A stretch of 64,000 nt of DNA, taken from an uncultured Eubacteriales bacterium (lineage in GTDB: Bacteria; Bacillota; Clostridia; Christensenellales; Aristaeellaceae). The number at the start of each line of letters is the position of its first letter. Position 1 is the first letter of the stretch. Location of the stretch: NCBI GenBank assembly GCA_902765305.1, contig CACWZI010000018.1, forward strand, positions 1-64,000. The letters run 5' to 3'. The notes below the pieces were generated by a model. The model worked only from the letters and a program-made list of their open reading frames with translations, was not told the origin of the DNA and searched no databases. Shown here piece by piece: positions 25,278 through 33,560 of the stretch. A program made the position numbers and the translations under genes.

Positions 25278-25566
25278 AATACCACACCTGTTGATGTGCT
25301 CTACACATGGAGCACCAGTGGTTCCATCAGAAAAGAAACGGCTTTTGCTATGAGCGTTCTGTGGCTTATTCGCCCACTATCCCAGCGTAGCACATGCTGT
25401 TGACAGCGGCTCTGCGTTCCGCGGACGCTGCGCCCTCACATTCGCAGTATAAAACCGCCTCGATTGTTATGTTATGAAACATAAAATGGGGCGGTTTATC
25501 ATTGTCCCTATATACCTGATCCCGACCTGGTTGATTCCAGATGGCCGGAAACTGACGTCCCGACTG
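25278..25566. other. Gene-free spacer after dehydrogenase
   Basis: Holds a small hairpin (GTGCTC...GAGCAC near 25300) just after the dehydrogenase and a larger terminator hairpin at 25452-25497. No gene is seen. Confidence 0.5.
25452..25497. terminator. Bidirectional hairpin terminator
   Basis: AAACCGCC pairs with GGCGGTTT across a loop with its own small ATGTT/AACAT stem. A and T runs flank both sides, so it may separate the dehydrogenase from the restriction island. Confidence 0.55.
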
Positions 25567-25595
25567 TTGATTGCACATTGAATATATGGTAAAAT
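25567..25595 (+). promoter_or_regulatory. Promoter of restriction-modification island
   Basis: TTGATT (25567-25572), a 17-base spacer and TAAAAT (25590-25595) lie 61 bases before the hsdM start. Confidence 0.6.
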
Positions 25596-25656
25596 AGAGG
25601 TAACACAACAATGCCGCGCCGGTCTGCGCGTCGACATACAAAGGGGAGCTTTCACC

Positions 25657-27417
25657 ATGGCAAACGAGAGGATCAACGTCGTCGGGACGAATATCGCGGA
25701 AAAGGCCACCATGATCTGGAACGTGGCGGACATGCTGCGGGGGCCGTTCAAGCCCCACGAGTATGGCCTGGTCATACTGCCCATGACGGTGGTGAAGCGC
25801 TTTCACGACTGCCTGCTGCCCACGTGGCAGGCGGTGCAGGACACCTACGCCAAGGTGAAGGGCCTGGCGGTCATCGACGGCTTCCTGTGCCGTGCCTCCG
25901 GCTATCAGTTCTACAACATCAGCCAGTTCACCTTCGACAGGCTGTTGGCCGACCCCGACAACATCGAGGTCAACTTCCGGGACTACCTGGCGGGCTTCTC
26001 CCCCAACGTGCAGGACGTGCTGGCCAAGTTCGACTTTGACAACGTCATCCGCCGCATGGTGGAGAGCAACACCCTCTACCTGACCGTCAAGGAATTCAAC
26101 AGCCCCAAGGGCTACCTCGGCCCAGACAGGATCAGCGCGGTGGACTGCGGCTACATCTTCGAGGACCTGGTGCGCCGCTTCTCCGAGTCCTTCGGCGAGG
26201 AGGCGGGAGCCCACTTCACCAGCCGGGACATCATCTACCTGATGACCGACCTGCTGCTCTCCGACGCCGACCTGACCCGCGCGGGCAACGTCACCGTCTA
26301 CGACATGACGATGGGCACCAGCCAGATGCTCTCCTGCATGGAAGAGCGCATTCACGACCTGAACCGGGACATCGAGGTCACCTGCTTCGGCCAGGAGTTC
26401 AACCCCTCCACCTTCGCCATCGCCAAGGCCGACATGATGATCCGCGGCGGCGACCCGAACAACATGCGCTTCGGCGACACGCTGTCCGACGACCAGTTCA
26501 GCGGCTACACCTTCCAATATTGCATATCCAATCCGCCCTTCGGCATCGACTGGAAGCGGGAGCAGAAGAAGGTGGAGGAGGAGCACCGCAAGGGCGAGCT
26601 GGGGCGCTTTGCCCCGGGACTGCCGAAGATCAGCGACGGGCAGCAGCTGTTCGTGTTGAATGGCCTTTCCAAGCTGGCGCCCACCGGGAAGATGGCGATC
26701 ATACAGAACGGCTCGCCGCTGTTCTCCGGCGACGCGGGCAGTGGCCCCAGCGAGATTCGCCGCTACATCCTGGAAAACGACTGGCTGGACGCCATCGTGC
26801 AGCTGTCCACCGACCAGTTCATGAACACCGGCATATCCACCTATATCTGGATCTGCGCCAAGGACAAGCCGGCGCGGCGCGCGGGCAAGGTGCAGCTGAT
26901 CGACGCCAGCCACTGCTACGAGCCCCGGCGCAAGAGCATCGGCACCAAGCGCAACGACATCACCGACCTGTGCCGCAGCCTGATCGTGCAGGCCTACGGC
27001 GAATTCCGGGACGACGCCATATACGGCGACAAGGCCGGCGTCTACTGCCACAGCAAGATCTTTAGCGCCGAGGACTTCGGCTATTATAAGATCACCGTGG
27101 AGCGCCCCGAGCGGGACGATAAGGGCAACCCCGTGATGAAGCGCGGCAAGCCCGTGGCCGACAGCAGCCTGCGAGACACCGAGAACGTGCCGATGACCGA
27201 GGACATACAGGCCTACTTCGCCCACGAGGTCCTCCCCTACGCCCCCGACGCATGGATCGACGAGAAAAAGACGAAGGTGGGCTATGAGATTCCCATGACC
27301 CGCTACTTTTACGAATACCAGCCGCCCGAGCCGGTGGAGGACATCATGGCGCGGATCACCGTGCTGGAGCAGGAGATTTCGGAGAGCTTGAGGGCGCTGT
27401 TTCACAGGGAGGGATAG
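25657..27417 (+). CDS. hsdM: Type I restriction-modification methyltransferase subunit HsdM
   Basis: This 586-residue protein starts with GGGGAG upstream. It has the N6-adenine methyltransferase motifs: AdoMet-binding VYDMTMGTSQMLSCM (about 214-228, a variant of DPxxGTGGfL), ECT-type FGQEFNP, and catalytic NPPF at residues 292-295. HsdM methylates host DNA with HsdS, which reads the target. It heads an operon with two small genes, hsdS and hsdR. Intact. Confidence 0.95.
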   Translation: MANERINVVGTNIAEKATMIWNVADMLRGPFKPHEYGLVILPMTVVKRFHDCLLPTWQAVQDTYAKVKGLAVIDGFLCRASGYQFYNISQFTFDRLLADPDNIEVNFRDYLAGFSPNVQDVLAKFDFDNVIRRMVESNTLYLTVKEFNSPKGYLGPDRISAVDCGYIFEDLVRRFSESFGEEAGAHFTSRDIIYLMTDLLLSDADLTRAGNVTVYDMTMGTSQMLSCMEERIHDLNRDIEVTCFGQEFNPSTFAIAKADMMIRGGDPNNMRFGDTLSDDQFSGYTFQYCISNPPFGIDWKREQKKVEEEHRKGELGRFAPGLPKISDGQQLFVLNGLSKLAPTGKMAIIQNGSPLFSGDAGSGPSEIRRYILENDWLDAIVQLSTDQFMNTGISTYIWICAKDKPARRAGKVQLIDASHCYEPRRKSIGTKRNDITDLCRSLIVQAYGEFRDDAIYGDKAGVYCHSKIFSAEDFGYYKITVERPERDDKGNPVMKRGKPVADSSLRDTENVPMTEDIQAYFAHEVLPYAPDAWIDEKKTKVGYEIPMTRYFYEYQPPEPVEDIMARITVLEQEISESLRALFHREG

Positions 27418-27420
27418 AGA

Positions 27421-27816
27421 ATGAAAGAAATCCAGCTATCGAGAGAAGCCGGCTCCATGGAATACCAGGCGTTGATCTCATCCATCGGACGGGTCCTTTC
27501 AGAGGGTCGAAGCCGTGCAGCTCACGCGATCAATCACGCTATCGTGGAAACCTATTGGCAGATCGGCAAATATATCGTAGAATATGAACAGAACGGCAAT
27601 GAGAAGGCAGAATACGGCTCAGATATTCTGAACCGTCTTTCCCGTAATCTCACAGCACGATATGGAAAGGGATTCGGCCGCTCAAATGTGTTTTATATTC
27701 GCAAGCTCTATATGACCTACCCAAAAGTTCAGACGCTGTCTGAACAATTGACGTGGAGTCACTACGTCGAATTGTTGACAAAAACGGGATTTGTTATAGA
27801 CGGAAGGTGCTTGTAA
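27421..27816 (+). pseudogene. DUF1016 (YhcG-type) N-terminal domain, truncated
   Basis: The first about 118 residues match the DUF1016 N-terminal domain: a helical DNA-binding region with AHAINHAIVETYWQIGKYIVE, SRNLTARYGKGFGRSNVFYI and LSEQLTWSHYVELL. Full proteins are about 340 residues with a C-terminal PD-(D/E)XK nuclease. Here the sequence diverges after HYVELL and stops 12 residues later. The gene follows hsdM after 3 bases. Loss of the nuclease domain suggests it is non-functional, although the N-terminal part could still be made. DUF1016 genes are common in type I restriction islands. Confidence 0.7.
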
Positions 27817-28178
27817 TGTCCATTGATGCACATACCATGCTGATGCGAAGCCGCGATCTTCGCAAGAACATGACGCAGGAAGAGAAGCACCTGTATTATG
27901 ATGGGCTGAAAAAGCTGCCATGGAAGTTTCGCAGACAACAGGTGTTTGAAAACTATATTGTGGATTTTTACTGTGCGGAATTAAAGATTGTCGTTGAGGT
28001 GGACGGCACTCAGCACTTTCTGGAGAAGGGCAAGTCCTATGATGCAGTACGGGACGATGCCCTGCGAAATATGGGCTTGCTTGTCCTGCGCTACAGCAAC
28101 GCCGATGTCAACCGGCAGTTCGACAATGTGGTAGCGGATATATACAAGCACTGCGAGAATCGGCAAAAGGAGCGATAG
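27816..28178 (+). CDS. DUF559 nuclease-like protein (Vsr-related fold)
   Basis: This 120-residue protein starts at ATG 27816, overlapping the previous stop (TAATG), with GGAAGG upstream. It matches DUF559: RSRDLRKNMTQEEKHLYY, WKFRRQQVFENYIVDFYCAELKIVVEVDGTQH, and LRYSNADVNRQFDNV. Asp and Glu in DFYC...VEVDG with the following Gln/His form a PD-(D/E)XK-like site. DUF559 proteins occur in restriction islands and near mobile DNA, with mostly unproven function. Confidence 0.82.
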   Translation: MSIDAHTMLMRSRDLRKNMTQEEKHLYYDGLKKLPWKFRRQQVFENYIVDFYCAELKIVVEVDGTQHFLEKGKSYDAVRDDALRNMGLLVLRYSNADVNRQFDNVVADIYKHCENRQKER

Positions 28179-28690
28179 CACGCCCAATAGGCTCCCCATC
28201 TCAATGGGTTCGAGCGCCCGGAAAACAGTCCAGTGGACTGTTTTCAGCGAGAACGGGCCGGTAGGCCCCGGAGAGCTGTCGCCGGAGGCGACTGAGGGGC
28301 TCCCCTCCCGACAGGTTAGCGGAAAGCGGAACGTCAGGGTGCCCTATCCCCCGCTGACGCGGGTACTTCCCCACTGCGGTGGGGAAGCAAGGGAAACGCC
28401 GTCCGGCACTCCATAGCCTCCCCGCCGCAGCGGGGAGGGGGACCGCTTGCGGTGGTGGGGCTCCCCGGACGTTGCGATACGGAACAACACAGCGCGGAGC
28501 GTTGGCGGAAAGCGAAAGGTTGGGGGGCCTATCCCCCGCTGACGCGGGTACTTCCCCACTGCGGTGGGGAAGCAAGGAAAGACCGTCCGACTTTCCAAAT
28601 GCCTCCCCGCCGCAGCGGGGAGGGGGACCGCTTGCGGTGGAAGGGCTCCCCGGACGATACGATACGGAACGACACAGCGACAGGAGAATG
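28179..28690. repeat. Tandem imperfect repeats of about 185 bases with several hairpins
   Basis: Two units, about 28318-28503 and 28504-28690, share CCCCCGCTGACGCGGG, ACTTCCCCACTGCGG, CCTCCCCGCCGCAGCGG and GGGGGACCGCTTGCGGTGG; period is about 185 bases. Each holds three strong stem-loops. Part of the same unit recurs at 33270-33440, so copies lie on both sides of hsdS-hsdR. No real gene is encoded. Such families are dispersed, structured intergenic repeats (MITE- or REP-like). Confidence 0.75.
28221..28245. repeat. 25-base palindrome
   Basis: GAAAACAGTCCA and TGGACTGTTTTC are perfect inverted repeats with one central base. The string before it (TGGGTTCGAGCGCCCG) recurs inside the small element near 49535-49551, suggesting shared origin of intergenic repeats. 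Confidence 0.6.
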
Positions 28691-28695
28691 TGGCA

Positions 28696-30261
28696 ATGGC
28701 AAGGGCTATGAAGGATAGCGGGATTGCGTGGATTGGGGAGATACCAGCGGAGTGGGAAGTTAAAAAGCTAAAATTTTGTTCTTCATTCATGCAAGATAAA
28801 TACGATGATGACCATGGGTTTTTACCTTATATCGGAATGGAAAATATTGTCTCATGGAACGGTAAGTATATAACGACTGAATCACAGTATGATAAAACTC
28901 AATCCTTAATATTCCGAAAGAATGATATACTTTGGGGGAAGCTCCGTCCTTATCTGGCAAAAGTATACCATTGTAATGATGATGGATGCTGTTCAAGTGA
29001 GTTTTGTGTAATCCGCATTGATAACGAATACAATGTGCGGTATTTTTGGAATCTGCTTATTTCATCAGAATTTGTTGCAACCATAGACCAATCGACATAC
29101 GGGACCAAAATGCCGAGGGCAAATGCTGACTTTATTCGCAATGTTTCTATTCCAATCCCCCCTATTGCAGAACAAAATAGGATAGCCAGCTACCTTGACG
29201 CTGAATGTGCCCGAATTGACGCTGTCATTGAGCAGACCCGCGCTTCCATCGAGGAATACAAAAAACTAAAACAGGCTGTCATCACGCAAGCTGTCACCAA
29301 AGGCATCCGCCCCAACCGCCCCATGAAGGATAGCGGGGTTGACTGGATTGGCATGGTTCCAGATGATTGGGACTGTACGCTCCTGAAGCGGCATTGCGCG
29401 TTCCAAACAGGAAGCACCCCATCTACGGCTAATGAGCAATGGTTTAATGGTGATTTAGATTGGTTCACTCCTGCGGATTTTAATGACAAGTATTATTTGA
29501 TTGATTCATCAAGGAAACTTTCTCTATTAGCACGTGAAGACGGCGTAGCAACAATGATTCCTCAGAACACCGTAATGATTATTGGTATTGGAGGTACTGC
29601 AGGGAAAATCGGTTATACTACTAAAGAATGCAGTTGTAATCAGCAAATCACAGCTATAAAGGCTGATGATGCAGTATGTCCCAAATATAGCGTTATCGGT
29701 TCGGCTTATTTTTGCCCTTGTTGTGGATTTAACTCTGCGGTCAATTCCTTCAACGATTCGTTGGATAGCATTGAAAAGATGCTTGAATCTTTACGTGAAA
29801 TGAAAGCAATGCTGACCGACAAGTACAATGCTGATTCAGCAGAAACAATGTGTCGGAGTATGCTTGAAAGCAGTGTTGGTGATATGGTCTCTGCCTTCCA
29901 GAAGTTTGCGAGCAGTAAATATGAAGAACTGAGCGCAAAAACATCCCGTGTCAACGACTTTCAGATTGTAGAAAAAGGCAGCAAGTTGTTTGAAGAAGAA
30001 ACTGGAAAGAAATACAGTGATTGGCTGTCTGCTGAAGAATTGGCTTTTATGGGGCTGATGTTTCAAAGACGGCACTTATTAGAACACAACAATGGAATGG
30101 TAGACCAACGGTATTTGGATAAGTCAGGTGATACCAGCTACTCTCTTGGACAGAGAATTATAGTCAAAGAGGCAGATGCACATTCTCTATTGGCTATTCT
30201 GAAAAAACTTGGAAACTCAATAACGACATTGCAGGTAGGTGGTGATTCGGATGGCAATTGA
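28696..30261 (+). CDS. hsdS: HsdS specificity subunit fused to zinc-motif/HEPN-like domain
   Basis: This 521-residue protein starts at ATG 28696 (CAGGAGA upstream). Residues 1 to about 205 form the first target-recognition domain and central conserved helices (MKDSGIAWIGEIPAEWEVKK; IASYLDAECARIDAVIEQT). A second recognition domain (MKDSGVDWIGMVPDDWD) follows but breaks off near residue 331. The rest is another protein family: CPCC at 340-343, then helices and RRHLLEHNNGMVD with R459-x4-H464, the RNase motif shape of HEPN domains. The second conserved helix of HsdS is lost. The end overlaps hsdR. I infer that hsdS and a downstream HEPN-type gene were fused by deletion. Confidence 0.75.
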   Translation: MARAMKDSGIAWIGEIPAEWEVKKLKFCSSFMQDKYDDDHGFLPYIGMENIVSWNGKYITTESQYDKTQSLIFRKNDILWGKLRPYLAKVYHCNDDGCCSSEFCVIRIDNEYNVRYFWNLLISSEFVATIDQSTYGTKMPRANADFIRNVSIPIPPIAEQNRIASYLDAECARIDAVIEQTRASIEEYKKLKQAVITQAVTKGIRPNRPMKDSGVDWIGMVPDDWDCTLLKRHCAFQTGSTPSTANEQWFNGDLDWFTPADFNDKYYLIDSSRKLSLLAREDGVATMIPQNTVMIIGIGGTAGKIGYTTKECSCNQQITAIKADDAVCPKYSVIGSAYFCPCCGFNSAVNSFNDSLDSIEKMLESLREMKAMLTDKYNADSAETMCRSMLESSVGDMVSAFQKFASSKYEELSAKTSRVNDFQIVEKGSKLFEEETGKKYSDWLSAEELAFMGLMFQRRHLLEHNNGMVDQRYLDKSGDTSYSLGQRIIVKEADAHSLLAILKKLGNSITTLQVGGDSDGN

Positions 30262-33256
30262 TGTAACGAATGAAAAGCGCTTCGAAGACGACATCACCGC
30301 CTCCCTCTGGTCGGAGGGTGGCTACACGCGCAACGAAGATGTCTACGACCCGAAGCTGGGGCTGTTTCCGGACACGCTGGTCGGCTTTGTTCGGCGCACC
30401 CAGCCGAAGGCGTGGGCGCGGTTTGAGAACGCGAACAAGGTGGACACCGTTCGGAAGTTCTGCGCGGCGTTCAGCAACGCCTGCGAGATGGACGGCCTCG
30501 TCGCGGTGCTGCGGCATGGGTTCAAGCACCGGGGCATCCCTTTCCGCGTGTGCTATTTCAGGCCGGAGTCCTCGCTGAACCAGACCGCGGCGGCGCTGTA
30601 CCGGGAGAACCGCGTCTGTTGCAACCGCCAGTGGTTCTACTCGGCTGAGTGCCACAATTCGGTGGACCTGATGCTGTCGGTGAACGGCATTCCCGTGTTC
30701 GCCTTCGAGCTGAAAAACCCGTACACCGGGCAGGCGGCGGAGGACGCCCGACGGCAGTGGATGGCCGACCGGGACCCCCGGGAGATTTGCTTCCAGTTCA
30801 ACCGGCGCGTACTGGGCTTCTTCGCCCTGGACCACACCGAGGTCTGGATGACCACCCGGCTGGCGGGCAAGGACACCTTTTTCCTGCCCTTCAACCAGGG
30901 CTCGGGTGGCGCGGGCCGGGACGGCGGCGCGGGCAACCCCGTAAACCCCGAGGGCTACCCCACCGCCTACCTGTGGGAGGACGTGTTCCAGAGAGACAGC
31001 ATGATGGACATCTTGCAGAAGTTCATCCATGTGCAGGTGACGGACGAGCGCAACCGCCAGCGGGACGGCACGGAGAAGGTCGTCCGCAGGCAGCGCCTGA
31101 TCTTCCCCCGCTTCCACCAGCTGGACGTGGTGCGCAAGCTGATCGCCCACGTCTCGGCGCACGGCGCGGGGCACAACTACCTGATCCAGCACTCCGCGGG
31201 CTCCGGCAAGTCCAACTCCATCGCCTGGACGGCCTACCGGCTGGCCTCGCTGCACGACAGGGACGACAACGCCGTGTTCTCCAGCGTCATCGTCGTCACC
31301 GACCGTACCGTGCTGGACGCCCAGCTGCAGGAGACCATATCCGGCTTCGACCACACGCTGGGCGCAGTGGAGACCATCGGCGAGGACAAGAACAGCCGCG
31401 ACCTGCGGGACGCCATCAACGCCGAGGCGCGCATCATCGTCACCACGCTGCAAAAGTTCCCGGTGATCTACCAGGAGGTGGACGCGGCCCGGGGCAGGAA
31501 CTACGCCGTCATCGTGGACGAGGCCCACTCCTCCCAGACGGGCGCCTCCGCCCTGAAGCTGAAGGCGGCGCTGGCCGACACCGAGGCGGCGCTGCGGGAG
31601 TACGCCGAGATCGAGGGCGACGACGTGGACGCCACCGACAAGCTGGTGCAGGAGATGATCGTCCACGGCCGGCACAAAAACCTGTCCTTCTTCGCCTTCA
31701 CCGCCACGCCCAAGGGCACCACGCTGGAGATGTTCGGCACCGAGCACGAGGGCGGCAGCTTCCACCCGTTCCACATCTATTCCATGCGGCAGGCCATCGA
31801 GGAAGGGTTCATACTGGACGTGCTGCAGAATTACATGACCTACGACACCTGCTTCAGGATCGCCAAGACCATCCCGGACAACCCGGACGTCCCCGGCAGC
31901 CGCGCAGCGAAGGTGATCCGCCGGTTCGAGGCGCTGCACCCCTACAACATCAGCCAGAAGGCGCAGATCATCGTGGAGACCTTCATGGGCACCACCCGGC
32001 ACAAGATCGGCGGGCGGGGCAAGATGATGGTGATCACGTCGTCCCGGCTGGCGGCGGTGCGGTATTGCCAGGAATGCCGGCGGTATGTCGCGGAAAAGGG
32101 CTACGACGTGGGCGTGTTGGTGGCGTTCTCCGGCGCCGTGCAGGACGGGGAGCAGGAGTACACCGAGCCCAGGCTGAACGTTCGCCGGGACGGCAGCAAT
32201 ATCGCCGAATCCCAGACCAAGGCCGAGTTCCACGAGAACTTCCACATGCTGATCGTGGCCGAGAAGTACCAGACCGGCTTCGACGAGCCGCTGCTGCACA
32301 CGATGATCGTGGACAAGAAGCTGCGGGGCGTGAAGGCCGTGCAGACCCTCTCCCGCCTGAACCGCACGTGCCCCGGCAAGACGGACACCTTTGTGCTGGA
32401 TTTCGTCAACACCCGAGAGGACATCCGCGAAGCGTTCCAGCCGTTCTATCAGGAGACCATGCTGGAAAGCGAGGTTAACGCCGACCTGCTGTATCAGGTG
32501 CAAAAGGAGCTGCGGGGCTATGGCGTCTATTCCGACGAGGACATCGACGCCTTCGCCAAAGAGTATTTCAACGGCGGCAAGCAGGATTCGCGCTCCATGG
32601 GCCGCATGACCAGCGTATTGAAACCCGTGGCCGACCGCTACAACCAGTTGACCTCCGACGCCCGCTATCAGTTCCGCCGGCTGTGCCGCAATTTGAAGAA
32701 GTGGTATGGGTACATCACACAGGTTGTGCGGATGTTCGACGCGGATTTGCACAGGGAATATGTGTTTGTCAGCTACCTGCTCGGCCTGATTCCCGCCGAG
32801 ACCACCGCGATGATCGACCTGGAGGGCAAGCTCCAGCTGGAGTATTACAAGCTGCAAAAGACCTTTGAAGGGGCGATTGAGCTGGAGGAGGCGACGGGCG
32901 TCTACCAGCCCGCCAGCGCCAAGGGCGCGGTGAAGCCGGAGGAAAAGCAGCCGCTGGACGAGATCATCGAGAAGATCAACGAGCAGTACAGGGGACAGTT
33001 CACCGACGCCGACAGGGTGCTGGTCGACGCGCTCCGCGCCCGCCTGCTGGCCGACAAAAAGCTGCAGGCCATGGCCCAGAGCTCGGGCCCCCAGATCTTC
33101 CGCGAGAGCATCTTCCCGAAGGCGTTTGGCACGGCGGCGCAGGACAGCTATATGGAGGCCACGGATACCTATACTTCGCTGTTTGAGGACCAGGCCAAGT
33201 ACAACGCCATCATGAACGCGCTTGGCGCGATCATCTATCGGGATATGCGGGGGTAA
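30251..33256 (+). CDS. hsdR: Type I restriction subunit HsdR
   Basis: This 1001-residue protein starts at ATG 30251 (AGGTGG 8 bases upstream), overlapping the hsdS fusion by 11 bases. The N-terminal nuclease has D139...E153-L-K155 in a PD-(D/E)XK pattern. The motor has Walker A HSAGSGKS (about 314-321), DEAH at 423, FAFTATPKG and a late helicase motif (VQTLSRLNRTCPGKT). HsdR moves DNA and cuts unmethylated sites once bound to HsdM2S. Whether the unusual HsdS still forms a complex is unknown. All HsdR motifs are present. Confidence 0.95.
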   Translation: MAIDVTNEKRFEDDITASLWSEGGYTRNEDVYDPKLGLFPDTLVGFVRRTQPKAWARFENANKVDTVRKFCAAFSNACEMDGLVAVLRHGFKHRGIPFRVCYFRPESSLNQTAAALYRENRVCCNRQWFYSAECHNSVDLMLSVNGIPVFAFELKNPYTGQAAEDARRQWMADRDPREICFQFNRRVLGFFALDHTEVWMTTRLAGKDTFFLPFNQGSGGAGRDGGAGNPVNPEGYPTAYLWEDVFQRDSMMDILQKFIHVQVTDERNRQRDGTEKVVRRQRLIFPRFHQLDVVRKLIAHVSAHGAGHNYLIQHSAGSGKSNSIAWTAYRLASLHDRDDNAVFSSVIVVTDRTVLDAQLQETISGFDHTLGAVETIGEDKNSRDLRDAINAEARIIVTTLQKFPVIYQEVDAARGRNYAVIVDEAHSSQTGASALKLKAALADTEAALREYAEIEGDDVDATDKLVQEMIVHGRHKNLSFFAFTATPKGTTLEMFGTEHEGGSFHPFHIYSMRQAIEEGFILDVLQNYMTYDTCFRIAKTIPDNPDVPGSRAAKVIRRFEALHPYNISQKAQIIVETFMGTTRHKIGGRGKMMVITSSRLAAVRYCQECRRYVAEKGYDVGVLVAFSGAVQDGEQEYTEPRLNVRRDGSNIAESQTKAEFHENFHMLIVAEKYQTGFDEPLLHTMIVDKKLRGVKAVQTLSRLNRTCPGKTDTFVLDFVNTREDIREAFQPFYQETMLESEVNADLLYQVQKELRGYGVYSDEDIDAFAKEYFNGGKQDSRSMGRMTSVLKPVADRYNQLTSDARYQFRRLCRNLKKWYGYITQVVRMFDADLHREYVFVSYLLGLIPAETTAMIDLEGKLQLEYYKLQKTFEGAIELEEATGVYQPASAKGAVKPEEKQPLDEIIEKINEQYRGQFTDADRVLVDALRARLLADKKLQAMAQSSGPQIFRESIFPKAFGTAAQDSYMEATDTYTSLFEDQAKYNAIMNALGAIIYRDMRG

Positions 33257-33269
33257 TGTCGTCAACTTG

Positions 33270-33440
33270 GCGAGTAGGGGGGTCTTATCCGCGGGTACTT
33301 TCCCCCCCTCGGTGGGTTGGCGGTAGGCGGCAGGCGGGAGGAGCCCTATCCCCCGCTTCGCGGGTACTTCCCCATTGAGATGGGGAAGCAAGGGAACCGC
33401 CGACCGCTGTTCCGTAGCCTACCCATCTCAGTGGGTGTGC
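33270..33440. repeat. Further copies of the restriction-island repeat
   Basis: GCCCTATCCCCCGCTTCGC, GGGTACTTCCCCATTGAG and GATGGGGAAGCAAGGGAA (about 33340-33400) match the units at 28318-28690. A partial, more diverged copy lies at 33270-33330. The rest of the gap to 33560 has no gene; AACAGGAGG at its end is the ribosome binding site of the next gene. Confidence 0.7.
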
Positions 33441-33560
33441 GGTAGCCATGCCCTTGGGCAGAGGGAGTATCCTTGTGGCGGTGAAGCTCTTGCCAAAAAT
33501 TTTCAACATTCCGCTGTTTCGGGCGGAAATGCTAATTTATTATCAACAGGAGGTTTGCAA

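Noticed and set aside
25366..27405. A 679-codon minus-strand frame opposite hsdM
   Set aside because: Antisense shadow; hsdM has its full methyltransferase motifs, and the reverse frame has low-complexity content.
28318..28690. CRISPR array
   Set aside because: Two long units of about 185 bases with internal hairpins and no spacers of constant size; not CRISPR.
30194..33391. A 1065-codon minus-strand frame opposite hsdR
   Set aside because: Same reasoning: hsdR has all catalytic motifs on the plus strand and the reverse frame shows none.
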